Source: Opisthocomus hoazin
Taxonomy: Eukaryota; Chordata; Aves; Opisthocomiformes; Opisthocomidae
Length of the DNA: 64,000 nt
Direction: 5' to 3'
Assembly: GCF_030867145.1 (NCBI RefSeq)
Contig: NC_134454.1
Span: 52,679,830-52,743,829 of the forward strand
The first letter of the stretch is position 1, and each line of letters opens with the position of its first letter. The position numbers and the translations under genes are program-made. This document shows, in pieces, positions 34,811 through 49,800 of the stretch. The notes beneath the pieces are model-generated. The model did not search any database. It saw only the letters and a program-made list of their open reading frames with translations, and was not told the origin of the DNA.

Positions 34811-37800
34811 GTAAGTCCCCGCCGCCGGGACGGGCCGCCTTCCTCCCGCTTGGCCGCGGCCAGCGCGCTTACCGGGGTGAGAGCGGGAGCCCCGGCAGGG
34901 TGGCCAGCGCGGGGGCGGCGGGGGGTCGGGGATTCGCCTCCCGGAGTGCGTTTTAGCCTCAAAAAAACGCTCCCGGTGGTTGCGCGCCGCCAGAAACGGG
35001 GCCTTCTGCATCCGCGGTGCCTGGAGGTGCGGTGCGGTGCGCCTGTGCGCCGTGTACCCTCACTCCAGGCAGAGAGCCATGAACCAGCAGCGTTCCTGGG
35101 AAGGAACCCCAGGCGGGCTTACGGCAGTTTTGTAAAGAGCAGTGAGAGAAGTCACTCCATCTCCTCTTGGGCCCCACCTTCAGCTGCGCCTTTATAGATA
35201 CAGAGCGCGCAGCGGTTGGTACTGCAGAAGCTAGGCAGTGGTCGGCAGGAGTTGGCAGGACCAGGAGACCGTCAGAGGGGTTGAGCCTGGCCTGTGGGCC
35301 CTTGAGCAGTGCGTGAGCCGTGTGCTGCCGCTGGTGCCAACAAGCATCGGCCCGTCCCTCGGTTTAAAGATCTAAAATACGTTTCGAGTGTTGTTCACCA
35401 CCTGTGGGAATGCGCTCGCTGCTCTGCGGCTTGGGGATGGAGTCGTTCCTGTTCTGTGGGTGTAACGCAGCGCTCACCCCGGAACGCGCAGACAGCCTTC
35501 ATAGGGCGGGGAGGGAACGCCGACCATCCGAATCTTACCCTGGGTTAAAGCAAGCTTAAATATATGTAGCTATGGACTTATTTTTGAGCCCTGCACACAG
35601 AACCATGCTTATGCTTTTAAAAGGTTTTAAAATAACACATGTAACATAGAAGTATTCAGTCTTTAATAATGAAGAAGTGCGTTTACTTTTCTAATGCTAG
35701 CTCTGAAACAATAGTATATTCAGTCAGAAAAGTTACCAAAAATGGCTTTCAGCAAAAGTGAAGATTTTAGCCCAGAAGCAGCCTGGAAATGTAGAGGCAA
35801 TTAAAAGCTGGTACTGAGGATGTGTCTTTATTTTTTAGATGCAACATTTTGATTATGATACGCTGCATAAGTGATCTGCAGGAAAACTTTGAGAAGGACT
35901 TTATTTTCATTTATCTGAAAGCTTTGACAAGCGTAATGAGAGAAGTCTTGTTGTCCTTCAGGCAAAATAGCAATTCGCATCAGTACTGATGTGCTTTGTT
36001 ATAAAATTGTGTGACTGTTTTGCATTTACACAATTAAAAAAATAATTTGTTATGAAACTGCAGAGTTACATATGTGGTTTTGCAACACCAGTGATGGTAT
36101 TGGTAGGTGTTTTGGCCAGGTCATGTATGAACATTATGCTAACTTCTAATCTGCTTGTTTCTTTTTAGGGTAGGAGTTTGGTGTGAACTGGCGTAGTCAC
36201 AAAGTCCCATGAACTAAAAATATAGCTGCTTATTTGCAGGACCTGCTGAAAAAGTGATTTGCCTTTCTTTAGGGTTCCAGTCCTCGCTGTGAAAGAGTAT
36301 CTGAATGCGCTGTTTGCTTCAGTTCTGTGCCAACGCTTTCTCCTTCATTAATTGTTTTGCCCTCAGAGGTGGAGTCGTAGGGTTCAGTTGTGTGACTTAC
36401 CAAGTCTGCTCTAACGAGTACTACTGCAGAAGGGGATGCTTTTACTTTCTATTCTTTTCTTGTGCTGATACTGGTATGAATCTGACTAAAGAGCAAATCA
36501 GTTCAGGGAGATGGTTTTGGTGCTCTTAGGGTTTTTGGTAGGGTTTGTGCTCTGAAAGTTAGTTCATTGAAATGGTCAGAAGAGGGCCAGTGCCAGCAGA
36601 AGGGAAGCAGGAATGGGTACTCACAAGCACTTAATGAAGTGGTGTAGTGGTGACCAAGGGTGGAGAGGGATAGCGAGTTTTTTGGTTGCAGAAATCCAAC
36701 CTGAAAGCAGTTGGTTGGCTGAAAGCAGTTTTTTAGGCAATTGTTAAGGTCAGAGTTGCTGGTGTAACTTTTTGTCCCTGTGCATGTTTTCTGGGAGGAA
36801 AAAATGAAAAAACAACAGATTAAAATTTGGTTGCGTTATTTCACAGGGATGCTCTTAAGAGTGAAGACACCTCATCGGCACAGGCTCCTATCCTCTGCTT
36901 TAAAGTCCGTCTTCGTATCCTGCCAGCATTGTTGTAGTGTCCCAAAGTACCTTTCATCAGAGCAGATATAAATACCTTGTAAATGGCATTTTTTGAGCAG
37001 TTGTGGTGATGCTGTGTTTTTTGATGTTGCAGGTAATCTTATCTGGAATCTTAGATTTAATGACATGGAAGAGGCCAATGATGCTTTTGGTGAGTATGGA
37101 TTAAAACTTGTTGTAAGGAAAATACCAGAAGACGGTCCTTATTTAATAGGCATTGGTTTAAAAAAAAAAGAAAATCACACCTTTCTCCTTGAGCAAATAG
37201 ACTGTACTGTTGCGTCTTTTTTTTTTTTTTTTTTTGAATCGTAGCATCATAATTATTGAAAGAAGAGTCAAAACCTGTGAAAGGCTGTATTCTCGCTGGC
37301 ACGGATGGAGTCCCCATTAAGGGCAAGGTGGAGCACGTCTGGAGGAAGTGTTAATGTTGTTTAAAAACCAATTTTTGTGTTTATGTAGGTGTAAGAAAGT
37401 GCTAGTTTAGTATAAATAGTTTAGCTCTCTGAGGAAGTGCTGCTTAAGCTTACGTAGCAGAGTTGGTTTGAAAGCTGAGTTGTGCTGTGCTAGTGTCTGG
37501 TAGCAGGTCTGAGAGCTAACCTAAGTATTGCTGTCTTACAGTAACTATCCAGTGTTAGTGTTTCAAATACAGTTGACATTACATTGCTCGGAGAGAATAA
37601 AATTGGTGTGCGGGCTGTGTAAGGTGTTGTTTGTAAATGAAATCTGAAGCTATGTGGCTCTCAAATGTCTGAGAGGTGGGATTTGAAAAAGGTTTTGAAA
37701 TTGGCTTTTTTGTCTGTTTGGGGTTTTTTTTTGCCATAATGTCACTTCTGAAGACCTTTTCCAGGCCAAAGCAATTGTTTTATTTTTATGCAGTGCTTCT

Positions 37801-40800
37801 TCAGGATGGTCATCAGTGAGAAGTACTGAGGATCAGATGTGGGAGCTGTGTATGAACTGCTGCTTCTCAGTGGTGCCCTGGTTAGCACAGGCGAAGCAAA
37901 ACAAGTTTTTTACTGGTTCTGTGGATAGAAAGGGGAGCTTGATGTCTGGGGCTCCCAAGCTGCAAGGACCATATTTTCATGAAAATAAATGTAGATGCTG
38001 TCTGTCTCAAAATGCCTGAGACTTGCACAGTGCTCCCTGTTTCTATATTGCATGTGTTCTGTGCTGTTTCTACAGCATGTTGCTGCTGTAGTTTACTATT
38101 GCCTGTTGCTCTTTCGCTCTTTTGTATTCTTCCTTGTATAAACATTATGGACCCTTCCTAGTTTTAATTGAATATGAAAGCACCAGACTCTTCCTTACCC
38201 TTTAATTTATCTCAAATGATCTTTAGGACGGCCGAGTGCTGGAGCAGATTGCTCAGGGATGTGCAGCAAATGGGGAAGTTTCTGAAATGATACTGAGCAA
38301 AGCCCTGAGCAGCCTGCTGTGTTCTCATAGCTGATCCTGCTTTGAGCTGGAGGATACGCTACAGTCTTCCTGAGCTCCCTTGCAACCACAGTTATTCTGT
38401 GAACCTTTATTTTTTTTTTCTTATTTGTCTGTATGTTTTATAGAGGTCTGATTTTTGAAAGTTAGATTAGGTCAGACTTGACACTGGGAAAGCTTCTTTA
38501 CCGAGAGAGTGGTCAAACACCGGGACAGGCCTTCTGGAGAGGTGGTTGATGCCCCAAGCCTGTCGGTGTTCAAGAGGCATTTGGGCAATGCCCTTAATAA
38601 CATCCTTTAACTTTTGGTCAGCTATGAAGTCGTCAGGCAGTTGGACTAGATGATTGTTGTAGGTCCCTTCCAATGGAAATATTCTATTCTATGTGCTAAA
38701 AAGGAAATTAGCATTAAATATTTAACGAGGCTAAGGAAGTCATGCATTGAACTAGCTATGGTCTATCACTATGGTCTATCAAGGGCAGATTGTTGGTTTC
38801 GGTGAGCATATTTATTTTGGGCTAAATTTCTAATATATCTACACTCTAGTAACTTGAACATTTTCTCTTGGGAGTTATGATGAGTTGTACAAGTTGTAAA
38901 AGTGAGTTTCCTCAGTACCGAAGGAATGAGACTCCTTACACAGCCATGGCTTAAGAGTTATGACATTCATAACTAAAATTGTAAAACCCATTTAGGGCTA
39001 AAACGTATCCCTTTTCCAGCTGTGACTGCCCTCCCCTTTTTCCTCCTTATGCAAGGCCCTCTGCATTTATTCCTTGTAAATACACTGCTAATGGATTCCT
39101 CTTTCGAGACTTTTGGACTGAATCCCTTTTCCCCTGTGCCAGCACAGAGCCACCTCCCCACTGTGGAGGAAGCAGAGGTTGCGTAGCTGTTTCCCTGACA
39201 GGCTTTGACTTAAGCAGGTGCCCAGTGTAGAAGTGCCTTTATGCAGGAAGTGAGCTTTGTGGAAAGGATTAGTTGCACGTGAGGGTGGTTTGATGAGATT
39301 TTTACAGAACACAGATATTTCGCGTGTTGGGTACCTGAGCTAGAGCCATGCCAGAAATCTGAGGAGTGATATCAGTTACGATGTTTTATGTTGCAGCAAC
39401 TTAGGTCAGCATTTAGTTGTCTTTCTGCAGAGACTTGGACTGTGCTCAACAGTTAAAGTTTATAGGATCAAGCGGTCTTTATTCTTTTTCATAAATAGTT
39501 ACGTCTGAATCTACAAATGCTATTTGGTTCACAGGGAGGGGCCTTTTCTCATCTTTCTTTTTATGCAGGGCTGTAAGTCACTCAGTTCGGTTTTATAGCT
39601 TCTTCAAATTGTGCAAATACCCCCTGGAATTCTTCATATACATCAAACCCCCCCAAAATAGCTTTGTTTTCAGCAGAAGTGGGATAATTCTATCTAGACT
39701 TTATCACGGTGTGTACTAAAAGATCTCAGATGTAGCAATTAGGCTGTAATTAAGGGTAGATGGTTGAGTTCCATCGTTCAGCCCTCTCTTCTTCCCAGAG
39801 CTGGGTCTTGAATAGAATTACGGTTCTAATGCTGCATTTGAAGTATGTGACTATTTTATTAAATGAATTGGTTTGTCTTTTACATCTGTATGGGGTTTTT
39901 TGTTGACAGTTGTGTTGCAGGTCTCCATGTGGTACAATAGATAGCTCTCACAACTGATAGAAAATTAGTAAGGTCCCATAATTAATGCTTAATTATTGCT
40001 GTTGCTGCTGTGTATATGGAAAATTAATACATTGATTTGACTTTTCCTAGAAGGATGTTTATAATGTATGTATATGGGATGTAAACAGATACAAGAGTTG
40101 ATGATTGCAGAGGAAATTATTTTCTTTCATTTATTTTTTAAGTGTCTGCTTGGGCATCTGTCCTGTATGTGCATGTTAAAGAGAAAGCAATTCCTCTCAG
40201 ACATTAAATATTAGCTTCAATGGCAGCAGCAGCAGCAGGAGAACAAGCAGTCTACCCATGCAGAATGAATGATGGGGTGAGACCCTTACCATGTAAGTTT
40301 ATGCTGCTGCAGAATTCTCAAACTGCATGATGATTTTTTACCTGGAAGAGATCATCGATGCAAGACATTAGCAACACTGTGTCTGACATTAGAATACACT
40401 TTGCTTTCCTACAGTTTAATTAGTATAAATGTTCTTCAAGACTTTCTGCAGCTGTTCACAATCCCTGTGTATCTAATGCTCAGAAAGCGAGGGCTGTGAG
40501 CCACGCTAAAGCCATTTTTATCACTGCAGTTAAGACTAGTTACCTCTGTTTTGGCTTTTAAAATAGCATGTTTGCCTTTGCCTATTTGTTCGAAGTTGAG
40601 AAGTACTTTTCTCCTTGTTTACCTGCAGGTGGGTTATGTGGGTTGTGAGAAGATGTTTAAATTTGCATCTGCAGGAGAATATATCTGATAGAATAAACTG
40701 ACAGAGTACATATTAGATAAGTGGACAGTGAGGTGGGTTGGAAACTGGCCAAATGATTGGTGCCAGAGGGTTGTGATCAGTGGCACAAAGCCCCACCAGA

Positions 40801-43800
40801 CGCCGGTCAGCAGTGTTGTGCCCTAGGGATGGATACCAGGGCCAATACTACTTAATATCTTAATGAATGGTCTGTACAACGGGACAGAGCGTGCACTTGG
40901 CAAGTTCACAGGCAATACAAAACTGGGAGGAATGGGTGATACATCAAACAGTGCCTTTAAGAGGGACCTCGGCAGGCTGGAGAAATGGGCTGAGAGGAAT
41001 CTCATTAAGTTCAGCAAGGGGAAATGCAAAGTCCTGTCTGTGCAGGGAGGTGCGCCGGTACACACTGCGGACCAACTTGGTGGAAGGCAGCTCTGCAGAG
41101 AAGAACCTGGGGAGCCTGGTGGACAACAAGCTGACCATGAGACGGCAAAATGTTTTTGTGGCAGAGAAGGCTAACGGTATCCTGGGCTGCATTAGGCAGA
41201 GACTTGTGAGCGGGTTGAGGGAGGTGATTCTTCCCCTCTCCTTGCACTGATGAGGCTGCACCTGGAGTCCTGTCTCCAGTTCTGGGCTCCCCAGTACAAG
41301 AGAGACGTGGACATACCGGAGCAAGTCCAGTGAAGGGCCATGAAGACAGTGAAGGAACCGCAGCATCTCTCCTCTGAGGAGAGGCTGGGAGAGCTGGGAG
41401 TGTTCCTCCTGGAGAAGAGAAGGCTCACAGGGGATCTTCTGCATCTCTGTAAGTACCTGATGGGAGGGAATGAAGATGAGGGAGCAAGACCTTTCTCAGT
41501 AGTGCCTACTGACAGGCCAAGAGGCTGTGGGCACAACTGAAAAAATAGGAAATTCCGTCTGAACACAAAAGACAACTTTTGTTACTGTGAGGATGGTCAA
41601 AAACTGGTATAGGTTACCCAGAGGGGTTGTGAAGCATCCATCTGTAGAGATACTCAAATCCAGCTGGACATGATCTTCAGCACCAGGTTGTAGATGACCC
41701 TGCTTGAGTAGAGGATTGGACAGGATGCCCTCAAAAGGTCCCTTCCAACCTCAGTGATTCTGTGAAAATGCTGACCAGTGATGGAACAGAAAGAAAAAGT
41801 ATTTTTCTCTTGACATTAAAATACAATATATTCTTTTGTCCACTATCGGAAAAGTAGTAGTGGAAATTATGGTTATGGTTCAGATCATGGTAGTTTTTAA
41901 GACTGTATGTAGAAGAATTATTTTTATCTTCTGCATCTTCAATGGGATTATCTGAATATTAGGTTATGCAGTCAAAAATGGACTATACATATAATAAACA
42001 GATCAAGATTTTATTTTTGTATGGTAGAACTTACTAGAACATAAATGCAGAAATGATCATCCTTGTTTTGCATATTTATAACAATATTTTCTTCCTTTTT
42101 CTTCTTTCGTTTTAACATGTTTCATTAGAAAAATCTGTGTGATTTTTAATCAGGATTTTGTAGACTGTTACATTAGGAGTCTGGATTTTATATATAATTT
42201 GTTGTATAGATGTATACTGGATTGTTTCTGTTTCAGCTTCTGTACCAAAGGATAAAACTAATATGTGAATTTGCCATTTTTTTTCTTTTTTTAAAATCTT
42301 TCTTCACTTGCAACTTTGGCCAAGTAACTTCTTTGCTCAGGATCTCCATTTCTTCATCAGTTGAAAGGGTACGGATGTACTTCTTGTTTTCCTTAATACC
42401 GTTTCTTCAAATTTGTACTGTAAGGATGTTTTATGTTGAAACAGCTTCTACTTCACTTACAAAACTGGCTAATTTCTAGTTGACAGTGCCCTGTGTTGAA
42501 CAGATGAAAAGCTTTCTTTGTGTGAAATACCTGTGTCTACCAATTTTCTTTTTCTCAAAGTCATTTTTATCAAAAGGGTAACTTAGATAATCTAGATAAA
42601 AGCATAAGAAATGGTATTGATACATGCAAGTGCTGAGCAAGGAGTTAATTTCAAAAAATGTTTAAGTTCTGTTTGTACAGACAAATAGCACTCAAAGTGC
42701 TTGCTAACATTAAAAAACTCTTATCTGTGGTTTTATGGTATTTATAAAGCTAAAAGAAAATACTGTTCCTCTTAATATTGATTGTTCTTAGTTTGTCTTA
42801 CACAAAATATTCCAAATCCTCTTCAGACAAGTACTAATAGCTACTTTAGTTATTGGGGTTTTTGAGGTTAAAACCTACATTATGTGGTAATGTTACGGTC
42901 AAGCTTTTGTAAAGCCTACTAGTAATGAGATGTTGTAATTTAGAGAATTACCTTGCACAGTAATGCTCTTTGGCTCCTGTCCATTCATGAGTGATTATTT
43001 TTCCCTGAATCTCAGTAAATGGGATCGTAATTTGTGCAACAGCTCTGATTTATTTTTGGTACAGCTTCCTAGGTAGCTAACCATGGTACGTCAGCTAAGC
43101 TAATTTGGAAAGCGGTTGCTGTTTGTGTGCCATGTTTAGGAAGCCCTTGTTGCTGCACCTGCTTAAAAGCTGTCTGGAGCAGAACTGAGCCCATGTCCCT
43201 TAAGATTGCCTTCTCTTTCTCAGGTTTTTGTCCGCTGCTGCATTTTTAATTTAGGCCATTTTGATACAAAGGAATCTGAGTGAGCAGATTGTTATTAACA
43301 ATGATTCTTTTGTACATTAAAGATCTGATACTTGCTTTGTAGCATTGAGTACATAAAATTTAAACATGTCAGGAGAGGATTCTGTTATTTTTATTTGTCT
43401 CTAAAGTAGTAGTCTTACCCATAGTACGCTCTCCTGAAGTACAGAAAAATTTTGCACCTATGAATTGGGACAGGAAAATTTTCTACATGTGTTTAGAATC
43501 CATATCTCATCTCATGTAAGCACAGATTGGAGATTGTAAGGGCATACGTGAAAGTAGGCCTTCATTTTATACACTGCTTCTGCCTGTCCTTTTTTAAGTA
43601 CTCTGTTACTCCTGCCGTTGCTGGTCTTTCCAGAGGGTTTATTAAACTGAAGGTATTGTCTGATTTATGAATGGAGGTTTTAGTGGCTGGGAGGAAATAA
43701 AAACATATAACCAAAGTCCCTTAAGTGTCTCTGTCCTCACTGTAAAGGGACAAATATTTTTCATTTGTTTGTGCTGCAAAGTAAGTTTGGCAATTCTGTG

Positions 43801-46800
43801 CAGAATGAATGTTGTCTTAAGGTGTTTCCTCTTCAGGTTTTGTACTGATCTAAATGTGCTGAGAAGTAAACTCAGTGGAAGGATATGACATACAGTGGAA
43901 GTCGGACTGCTTGCGGATGATACTTTGCACTCCAGAAAGACCTTCAGCTGCCCGTACTTTTCAATAGTTGCATATATTTTGTTAGCGCAAAATAGGGAGA
44001 CACAGGTGTTTGGAGTAACCATTTAGTGGGTTAAGATAAGACATCCTGAGGCACTGAATTAACAGGGAATTTTTGAGAAGAGGAGTGTCATTCCCAGCTG
44101 CAGTTTGGGAGTGGGATTTGCACTGCCATAGGTTCCTTGAGGTGGCTTTGTGATGCTGTTCCCACTGCTGTTAACTTTATTTTACTATTCCAGGCTAACC
44201 GATTTGCTCTGCTGTCTATCATCTGTGTTCTGGTGAACCTGGCCGGATTTATATTAGGATGTCAAGGTTTTCATTTTGTGTCCAGTGTACCCAGATGCGA
44301 TTTGGTGAGCAGACGTACTGATTTACATGTATTTCTTCACGGCGTGCCACGTAAGCTTGCCGTGCTGGGATCTCAAAATGTGCTAATGTAGAGATGCAAG
44401 TAATGCAGCCTCAGCATGGTAGAGGAAAAAAGAAAACTCTGTGTCAGGCCTTGATTCAGTTCAAATTGTGAACAGATTCACTGAAATCCACAACAGTATT
44501 TTTATTTTCTGTGTTCCTAAACACCTGTTTTTTTGAGTAACAGTCTTCATAAGCTGTTCAGCTCCTAAGGCTGAAGACCCCAAAAGGATATGTTTTGAGA
44601 GATTTTACTCTTTGTTTGAATAGCATACTTATCCCGGAAATAGTTTTGTTTGACTTGATTGAGAGCTGGCCTCTGTCTTCAGACCCTGAAGACACAGCTA
44701 ATTTGGTGTAAGACTCTCTAGATAATTTTGTGGGGCCACATAGGAGGGAATCCCAAATATATCTGTAGAAAATCCTTCTTGACAGCATTATGCACTGATT
44801 GTAATATCACTTAAGAATGAGAATAAACAATTTTTATAGTAATGTGACCAACTGTTGAAAAAAGCCTGAGTGGATACTGGTGAGCTACCTACAAAAAACT
44901 CAGTCAGTATAATCGGTCGGTGGGATTATTCTTCCTGGTTTGCTTCACTCGGTGAGGACAATTTGTGTTGATACCTTACATCAGAACTGTCAGGAAAAAA
45001 TCAAGGTTGATCGAATCATACTAGCTTTTCAGAACCCTTCTCCTTGAGGAAGAAGCAATCTGCACAAGAAAGGACAGAATGCAAAAGATTTTTCTGACAT
45101 GGGTGTCATAAGAAGTAGAAGAATGTCTATTTATGAACAACAAACTGTGTGATAATTGAAATTGAAGCATACAGGGTCACTTGGTGATAAAGATGATAGA
45201 ATCATAGAGTCATAGAATCATTAAGGTTGGAAAAGACCTCTAAGATCATCAAGTCCAACCATCAACCCAACACCACCATGCCTGTTAAACCATGTGCCAA
45301 AGTTTGTGTAAGTGATCATATGTGTAAAGGCTTGAAGGACTTTAAGGCTTAATGGAAAGACCTTTGAATATTTATTTGCATTCAGTTATTGCTTCAAGAA
45401 AGCTATTGTTGGTTCCTTAACATGCCAGTAGGCATATTGCAGTGAGAGTCCAAGACTGCAAGTGGTTGGCAATCTAAATTCACCCAATATCAATGTACCG
45501 AAGCAACACTGAGAACTATTAATGTTATTCCAAACAAGATGGTTAAACGTTTCAGGAATTTTGGAGCCCTCTGTGGTTGGAAGCATAGGGTACAGCTAAA
45601 AGGTGTGCCTGAAATTGTAAATTATTCTCTAGAGTGGTTTATGTAGGTAGAAGACCTTTGGCCCTATGATGCTAGAGAGTTTGACAGCTAAAAACCCAAT
45701 TGTCTCTAGATACAGAAACATGGAATTTTTACTTGAAAACTAGGATGACAACTTTAATATGAAAGTAACAAGAACTAGTGGTGTACAGATTTAGCTACTA
45801 CTGATTTGACTGGGTTGAAATTATAGTTGTGGGTTTTATTCCATCTGTAGAGATGCAAAGTATACTTATGAATAAAAGAAGATGTGTACAGTCCAGATGA
45901 AGTGGTCAAAGCAAGGATTTCCAGGCTGCTATGCGTTTGAAGAGGCATGGTTACTAAAATTGCTTAGTAATCAGTGCAGCTTTCATTACAATTAAGTTGT
46001 ATTTAGATGTCTTGGGCTTATCAGTAATGCTTCCTTTCAAATAAGAAGTATGTGTAATACAGCTTTACACTGCATGAATCATTGGCATAACCAAACTGTA
46101 CAAATTTCATTTTAAGACCCTGTATTTCCAGTCTGCTTTGGTGTCAGAGGTGTGGTTTAACACATAGGCTCTGTATTATGCAGGTAAATATGTTGCATAA
46201 AACAGATAATAAATTAAAAAGTGGAGTTTTGTGTTTTCAAAGGTGGATATGGGTGAAAACAAGATATGTTTCTGCTGTGAAGAATTTCACCTGGCTAAAT
46301 GCACAGAGGAAGAGGCTGCGCTGAAGCTATACCACGCGAAGTCATGCGGTGCTACTCACCTTCTTCTCAAGGTACCCTGCGTGCACTGCTTCCCACACTT
46401 GTGCGACAGTGCAGTGCTGAGGTGACTGCTGTGTTTGCTGTGAAAAATTACGTTATTTTCTCGTGTTCCGCACTGGTCGGAAGCTCTTCATCGTTCTGCA
46501 ACAGGGAGTTTTTTTTTCTTGTCTCTGGGTTTTGACCAGTGCATTGCTGATCCAATATGCAGTTCTTGTACTTTCTGTGCAACCAAAACTACAGACAAGG
46601 GTACGTGGGTAAATATGGCATAAATTTCAGCTAGTGTTTTGATTGCTTCACTGGTCTTTTCATCTTATCAGCCTTTCTTGGCTTACATACTGCTAAAATA
46701 CAACTTCCAAATACAAAAGTGCTCTAGCATTTCTTTAATGGTGCTTATCTCACATCTGCATTTCCCGCAGAAAATTTAAGAGGAAGGTTATAATTCTTGG

Positions 46801-49800
46801 ATGAATAGATGGACTATAAATCACATCTGAGCGGTATTAAACGCTTGTGAATCTCTCTGTCAGGACACACAATTGGGCAAAACAAGCTTTTGTGAATTAC
46901 TCCAGTCTTGGAGATTACCTGTCCTAAAGACTTCATCATGTGTGTTTCTAAGTAATGGTGATGGTCACCCTTGTGTTTTCTGTGTTTGTTTTCGTTTTAG
47001 TTTTTAATTATTATTATTTTGACATTTACAAATACCTTGATTTAATCTTTTAATTTCCATAATCTCCATGTTCTTCAGAATGTTCTCTTTGCTCTTTGTG
47101 TCCTGAATGCTCTCACCACCACAGTTTGCTTGGTAGTGGCTGCCCTGCGTTACTTACAGATTTTTGCAACAAGAAGATCCTGCATAGTAAGTGAGTGCAA
47201 GGCGTTGCCCGCTATAAACAGCAGTACTAACAGTATTACTAGATTACACAGTTTGGCACTTTTTGATTTCTCAGAAGGTTTTTAACAGAAGTTTCATCTG
47301 ATTAGGATGCATCTCAGATTGAAGACCAAGATCATGTTTTGGATCCTGATGATTTTGTCCCACCTGTGCCGCCTCCCTCCTATTTTGCAACTTTTTATTC
47401 TTATACTCCACTAACGAGTCGCAGGTAAACCTCTACACTCTCTTCCTTTCTTTTAGTATCTTTGGAAACACTGCAAATCTTCATTTTTGTTAAGACCGTT
47501 TTCTCTGTTATAACTGATAAAGGTTAGTGACTCTAGGGAAAAAAAAAAAAAAGAAGAAAAAACCTGTTGAGTTAGGAGGCAGCGTAAGTACAGTGTGGGT
47601 AAGGGGTATGATTTTGTTGTTTTCACTTTAGAATCCCTGGGAACTGTTTCTGGGTAAGAGAGAGGGCACAGCTTGACATTGCCAAAGGCTGTTATGGTGC
47701 TGTCAGGAGCCGGTCAGGGCAGTGATGGAAAGCCGGGCGCAGCCTCTTGGCAAGGCTCCTGCGAGAGACCGCTGAATGGCCACAGCCCTTCCTTCCTGCT
47801 GGGGTGATTCATCTTCTCTCTGTTCGGCAGTCGGGTGTGTTTTGATCGCGCTGACAATCCAGGTGATTGCTACCTGCGTCTCAGTACTCGGGTGCAAGTG
47901 GTCGGGCAGCGCTCACACCCACTGTTGCCGTGCGGTGTCTCTGCAGTGGCAGCTGTGGGTCCAAGGAGGAGGGAAGGTGGACATGGGAGGGTGAGTTCAC
48001 GCTTCGGTAAGGGGTGAGTTCACGCTTCAGTAAGAAAAGGTGGATAGTCACAAGTCACTGTAGTCTCTTCCTCTGCCCACCTTTTTGTTTTCAATTTGTT
48101 TCTACAAAGATGAGCTGAGAAGGATTCGGAGGAGGATGAAATAATAGCTGTGTGAATTTTCTTGCGAGTAAGAGAAAACATGTTGCAGAAGGCTGCCTTC
48201 TTTGATATAATTAGTCTCATGAAACATTAAAATGTAAATTTGAATGGGGGAGTTGTGTTGTTTTGAAGAAGAACAGGGCTAAAAATCGCATAGCCTGTCC
48301 ATTAATCATCAGCTGTGTTGTTTTGCTGTACGAGGACTTACTAGTGTCTATACTACTGGCAATTCAGTGGTGACTTATGAGTTTTGTTATCCTTCACTCT
48401 GCAGGCAGTTACACACTCTTCACAGTAACTTGCAGGCTAGCTTATTAGTTTCTGACTCAGGTGGAACTGCATTATTCTGCTGTTAATGCACAATGTTTAT
48501 ACATAAAATACCATAATGCTCAAGCAGACTGTATCACTCTTCTTTAAAACTCCGGCTGAAAAGCAGTGTGCAGGGCTGTTTAGTTTATTTCACTGTTTCA
48601 TCAGGGATAGCATGCATGACTTTCAAGACGCTATGGTCCTTGCAGAGGCAATTACAGATCCTGGGAGTACCTAGAAAGCGGTAGCATGGCACAGAATGGA
48701 TTTTTAGAGTGAAAAAGTTGTCAGAATCACCGAAGACCAGAGTTGATTCCAAACATAACTAAAAATCTCCTATGTGAGTCTTGGTTCAAGCTAGTTAGGA
48801 GAACAGAACGGTGTGCTGAATGATCTCTTTGGAAGATTAGGTATTTATTGAAATATGCTTGTCACGGTTCCTCTGCTTTAAAATGGGGCTGTCGTTCTTT
48901 GTCTGGCATGTCATGCTAGATGATTACCTCCTTTCCAACAGCAGTATTTCTCTGTCTATTTTCAGCACACTAGGGGCTGCTGAGCAATATTTAAGGCTTC
49001 TGCGGTCCAATACTGAGTAGCTGCCTTGCCTGTGACTGCACTAAAGCTTGCTGACAGTAACATTGGAGGGATGGTGACATCTTTCTAAATTCAGGCTACA
49101 TGTTTCGAGGTGCTCAGGGTAGTTCTGCAGCAGTGCAGAAGTTAAAGCAACAGACAGATTTAATTTCCATTTGTGGCAGATGGGGAAATATGGCTCGGCC
49201 TGGGCTGCATCCAGGGTGTCCAGCAGAGTGGGTGGGATGGGGCCTGGCTTTCACTCAGCCAGCTGCCATGATGACTGCGGTTGTCAAAGCATGTGCTAAG
49301 GACGTGTTTGGAATGGGTGGCTGTTTTCCTCCACCCTTTAAATTGCAGAGCCAGAGACACTGCTAGCAAAGCCAATTCATTGGTTTGTTCATTTGTTCAT
49401 GGGAAAACTTTTACATCTGTCTTATTTAGTGGTAGACAAAACAAACAAGCATTACAAATGTCTGGTCAGCTCCTACCTCTAATCTTGTTATTTCATAAAT
49501 AAGGAAATAGCAATTAAATTATGTTTTCAGGATTGGCACAACAACACTAACAGTTACAGCTGAGTTCCCACGTGAAGAATAAAATAGAAAGAGTTGTAAG
49601 GCGTGTGAATTACTGGGAAGAGGCAATCCATGTGGGGCAGCAAATCAGTCGCCTGGGAGGTAGAAATCTACCCCAGTCCAGGTTAAAGTACCACTTGGGG
49701 ACCAGAGGTGTTTGTCAAAACCCAACTCTGGTTATCCCGTTGCGTGTTCTCAAATCCCGTGTATGTCTCAAATTGGACCCCTGTGCTGCTGACCGTTGTT

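Larger units (their letters stand above)
33900..35080. promoter_or_regulatory. CpG island covering the ENTREP1 promoter and exon 1
   Basis: Abrupt change from AT-rich flank to GC-rich, CpG-dense sequence with GC-box-like GGGCGG/GGGGCGG runs (for example near 34228 and 34384). There is no TATA box at a plausible position. This is a typical CpG-island promoter. The left edge is marked by a CR1 copy ending near 33880. The transcription start cannot be placed from sequence alone. Confidence 0.8.
37090..44193 (+). other. ENTREP1 intron 2
   Basis: Largest intron, 7.1 kb. It holds a 19-base T-run (37217-37235), CR1 copies at 38466-38694 and 40700-41766, and a 13-bp tandem duplication at 38756-38781. 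The rest (38695-40700 and 41767-44193) shows nothing I recognise. Confidence 0.85.

Noticed and set aside
34073..35011. 312-codon reverse-strand frame and other long frames in the CpG island
   Set aside because: High GC removes stop codons in every frame. The frame is Arg/Gly/Ala-rich without family resemblance and is antisense to a confirmed exon.
40863..41575. Several frames over 100 codons on both strands
   Set aside because: These are pieces of the CR1 ORF2 and its shadows, already explained by the LINE.
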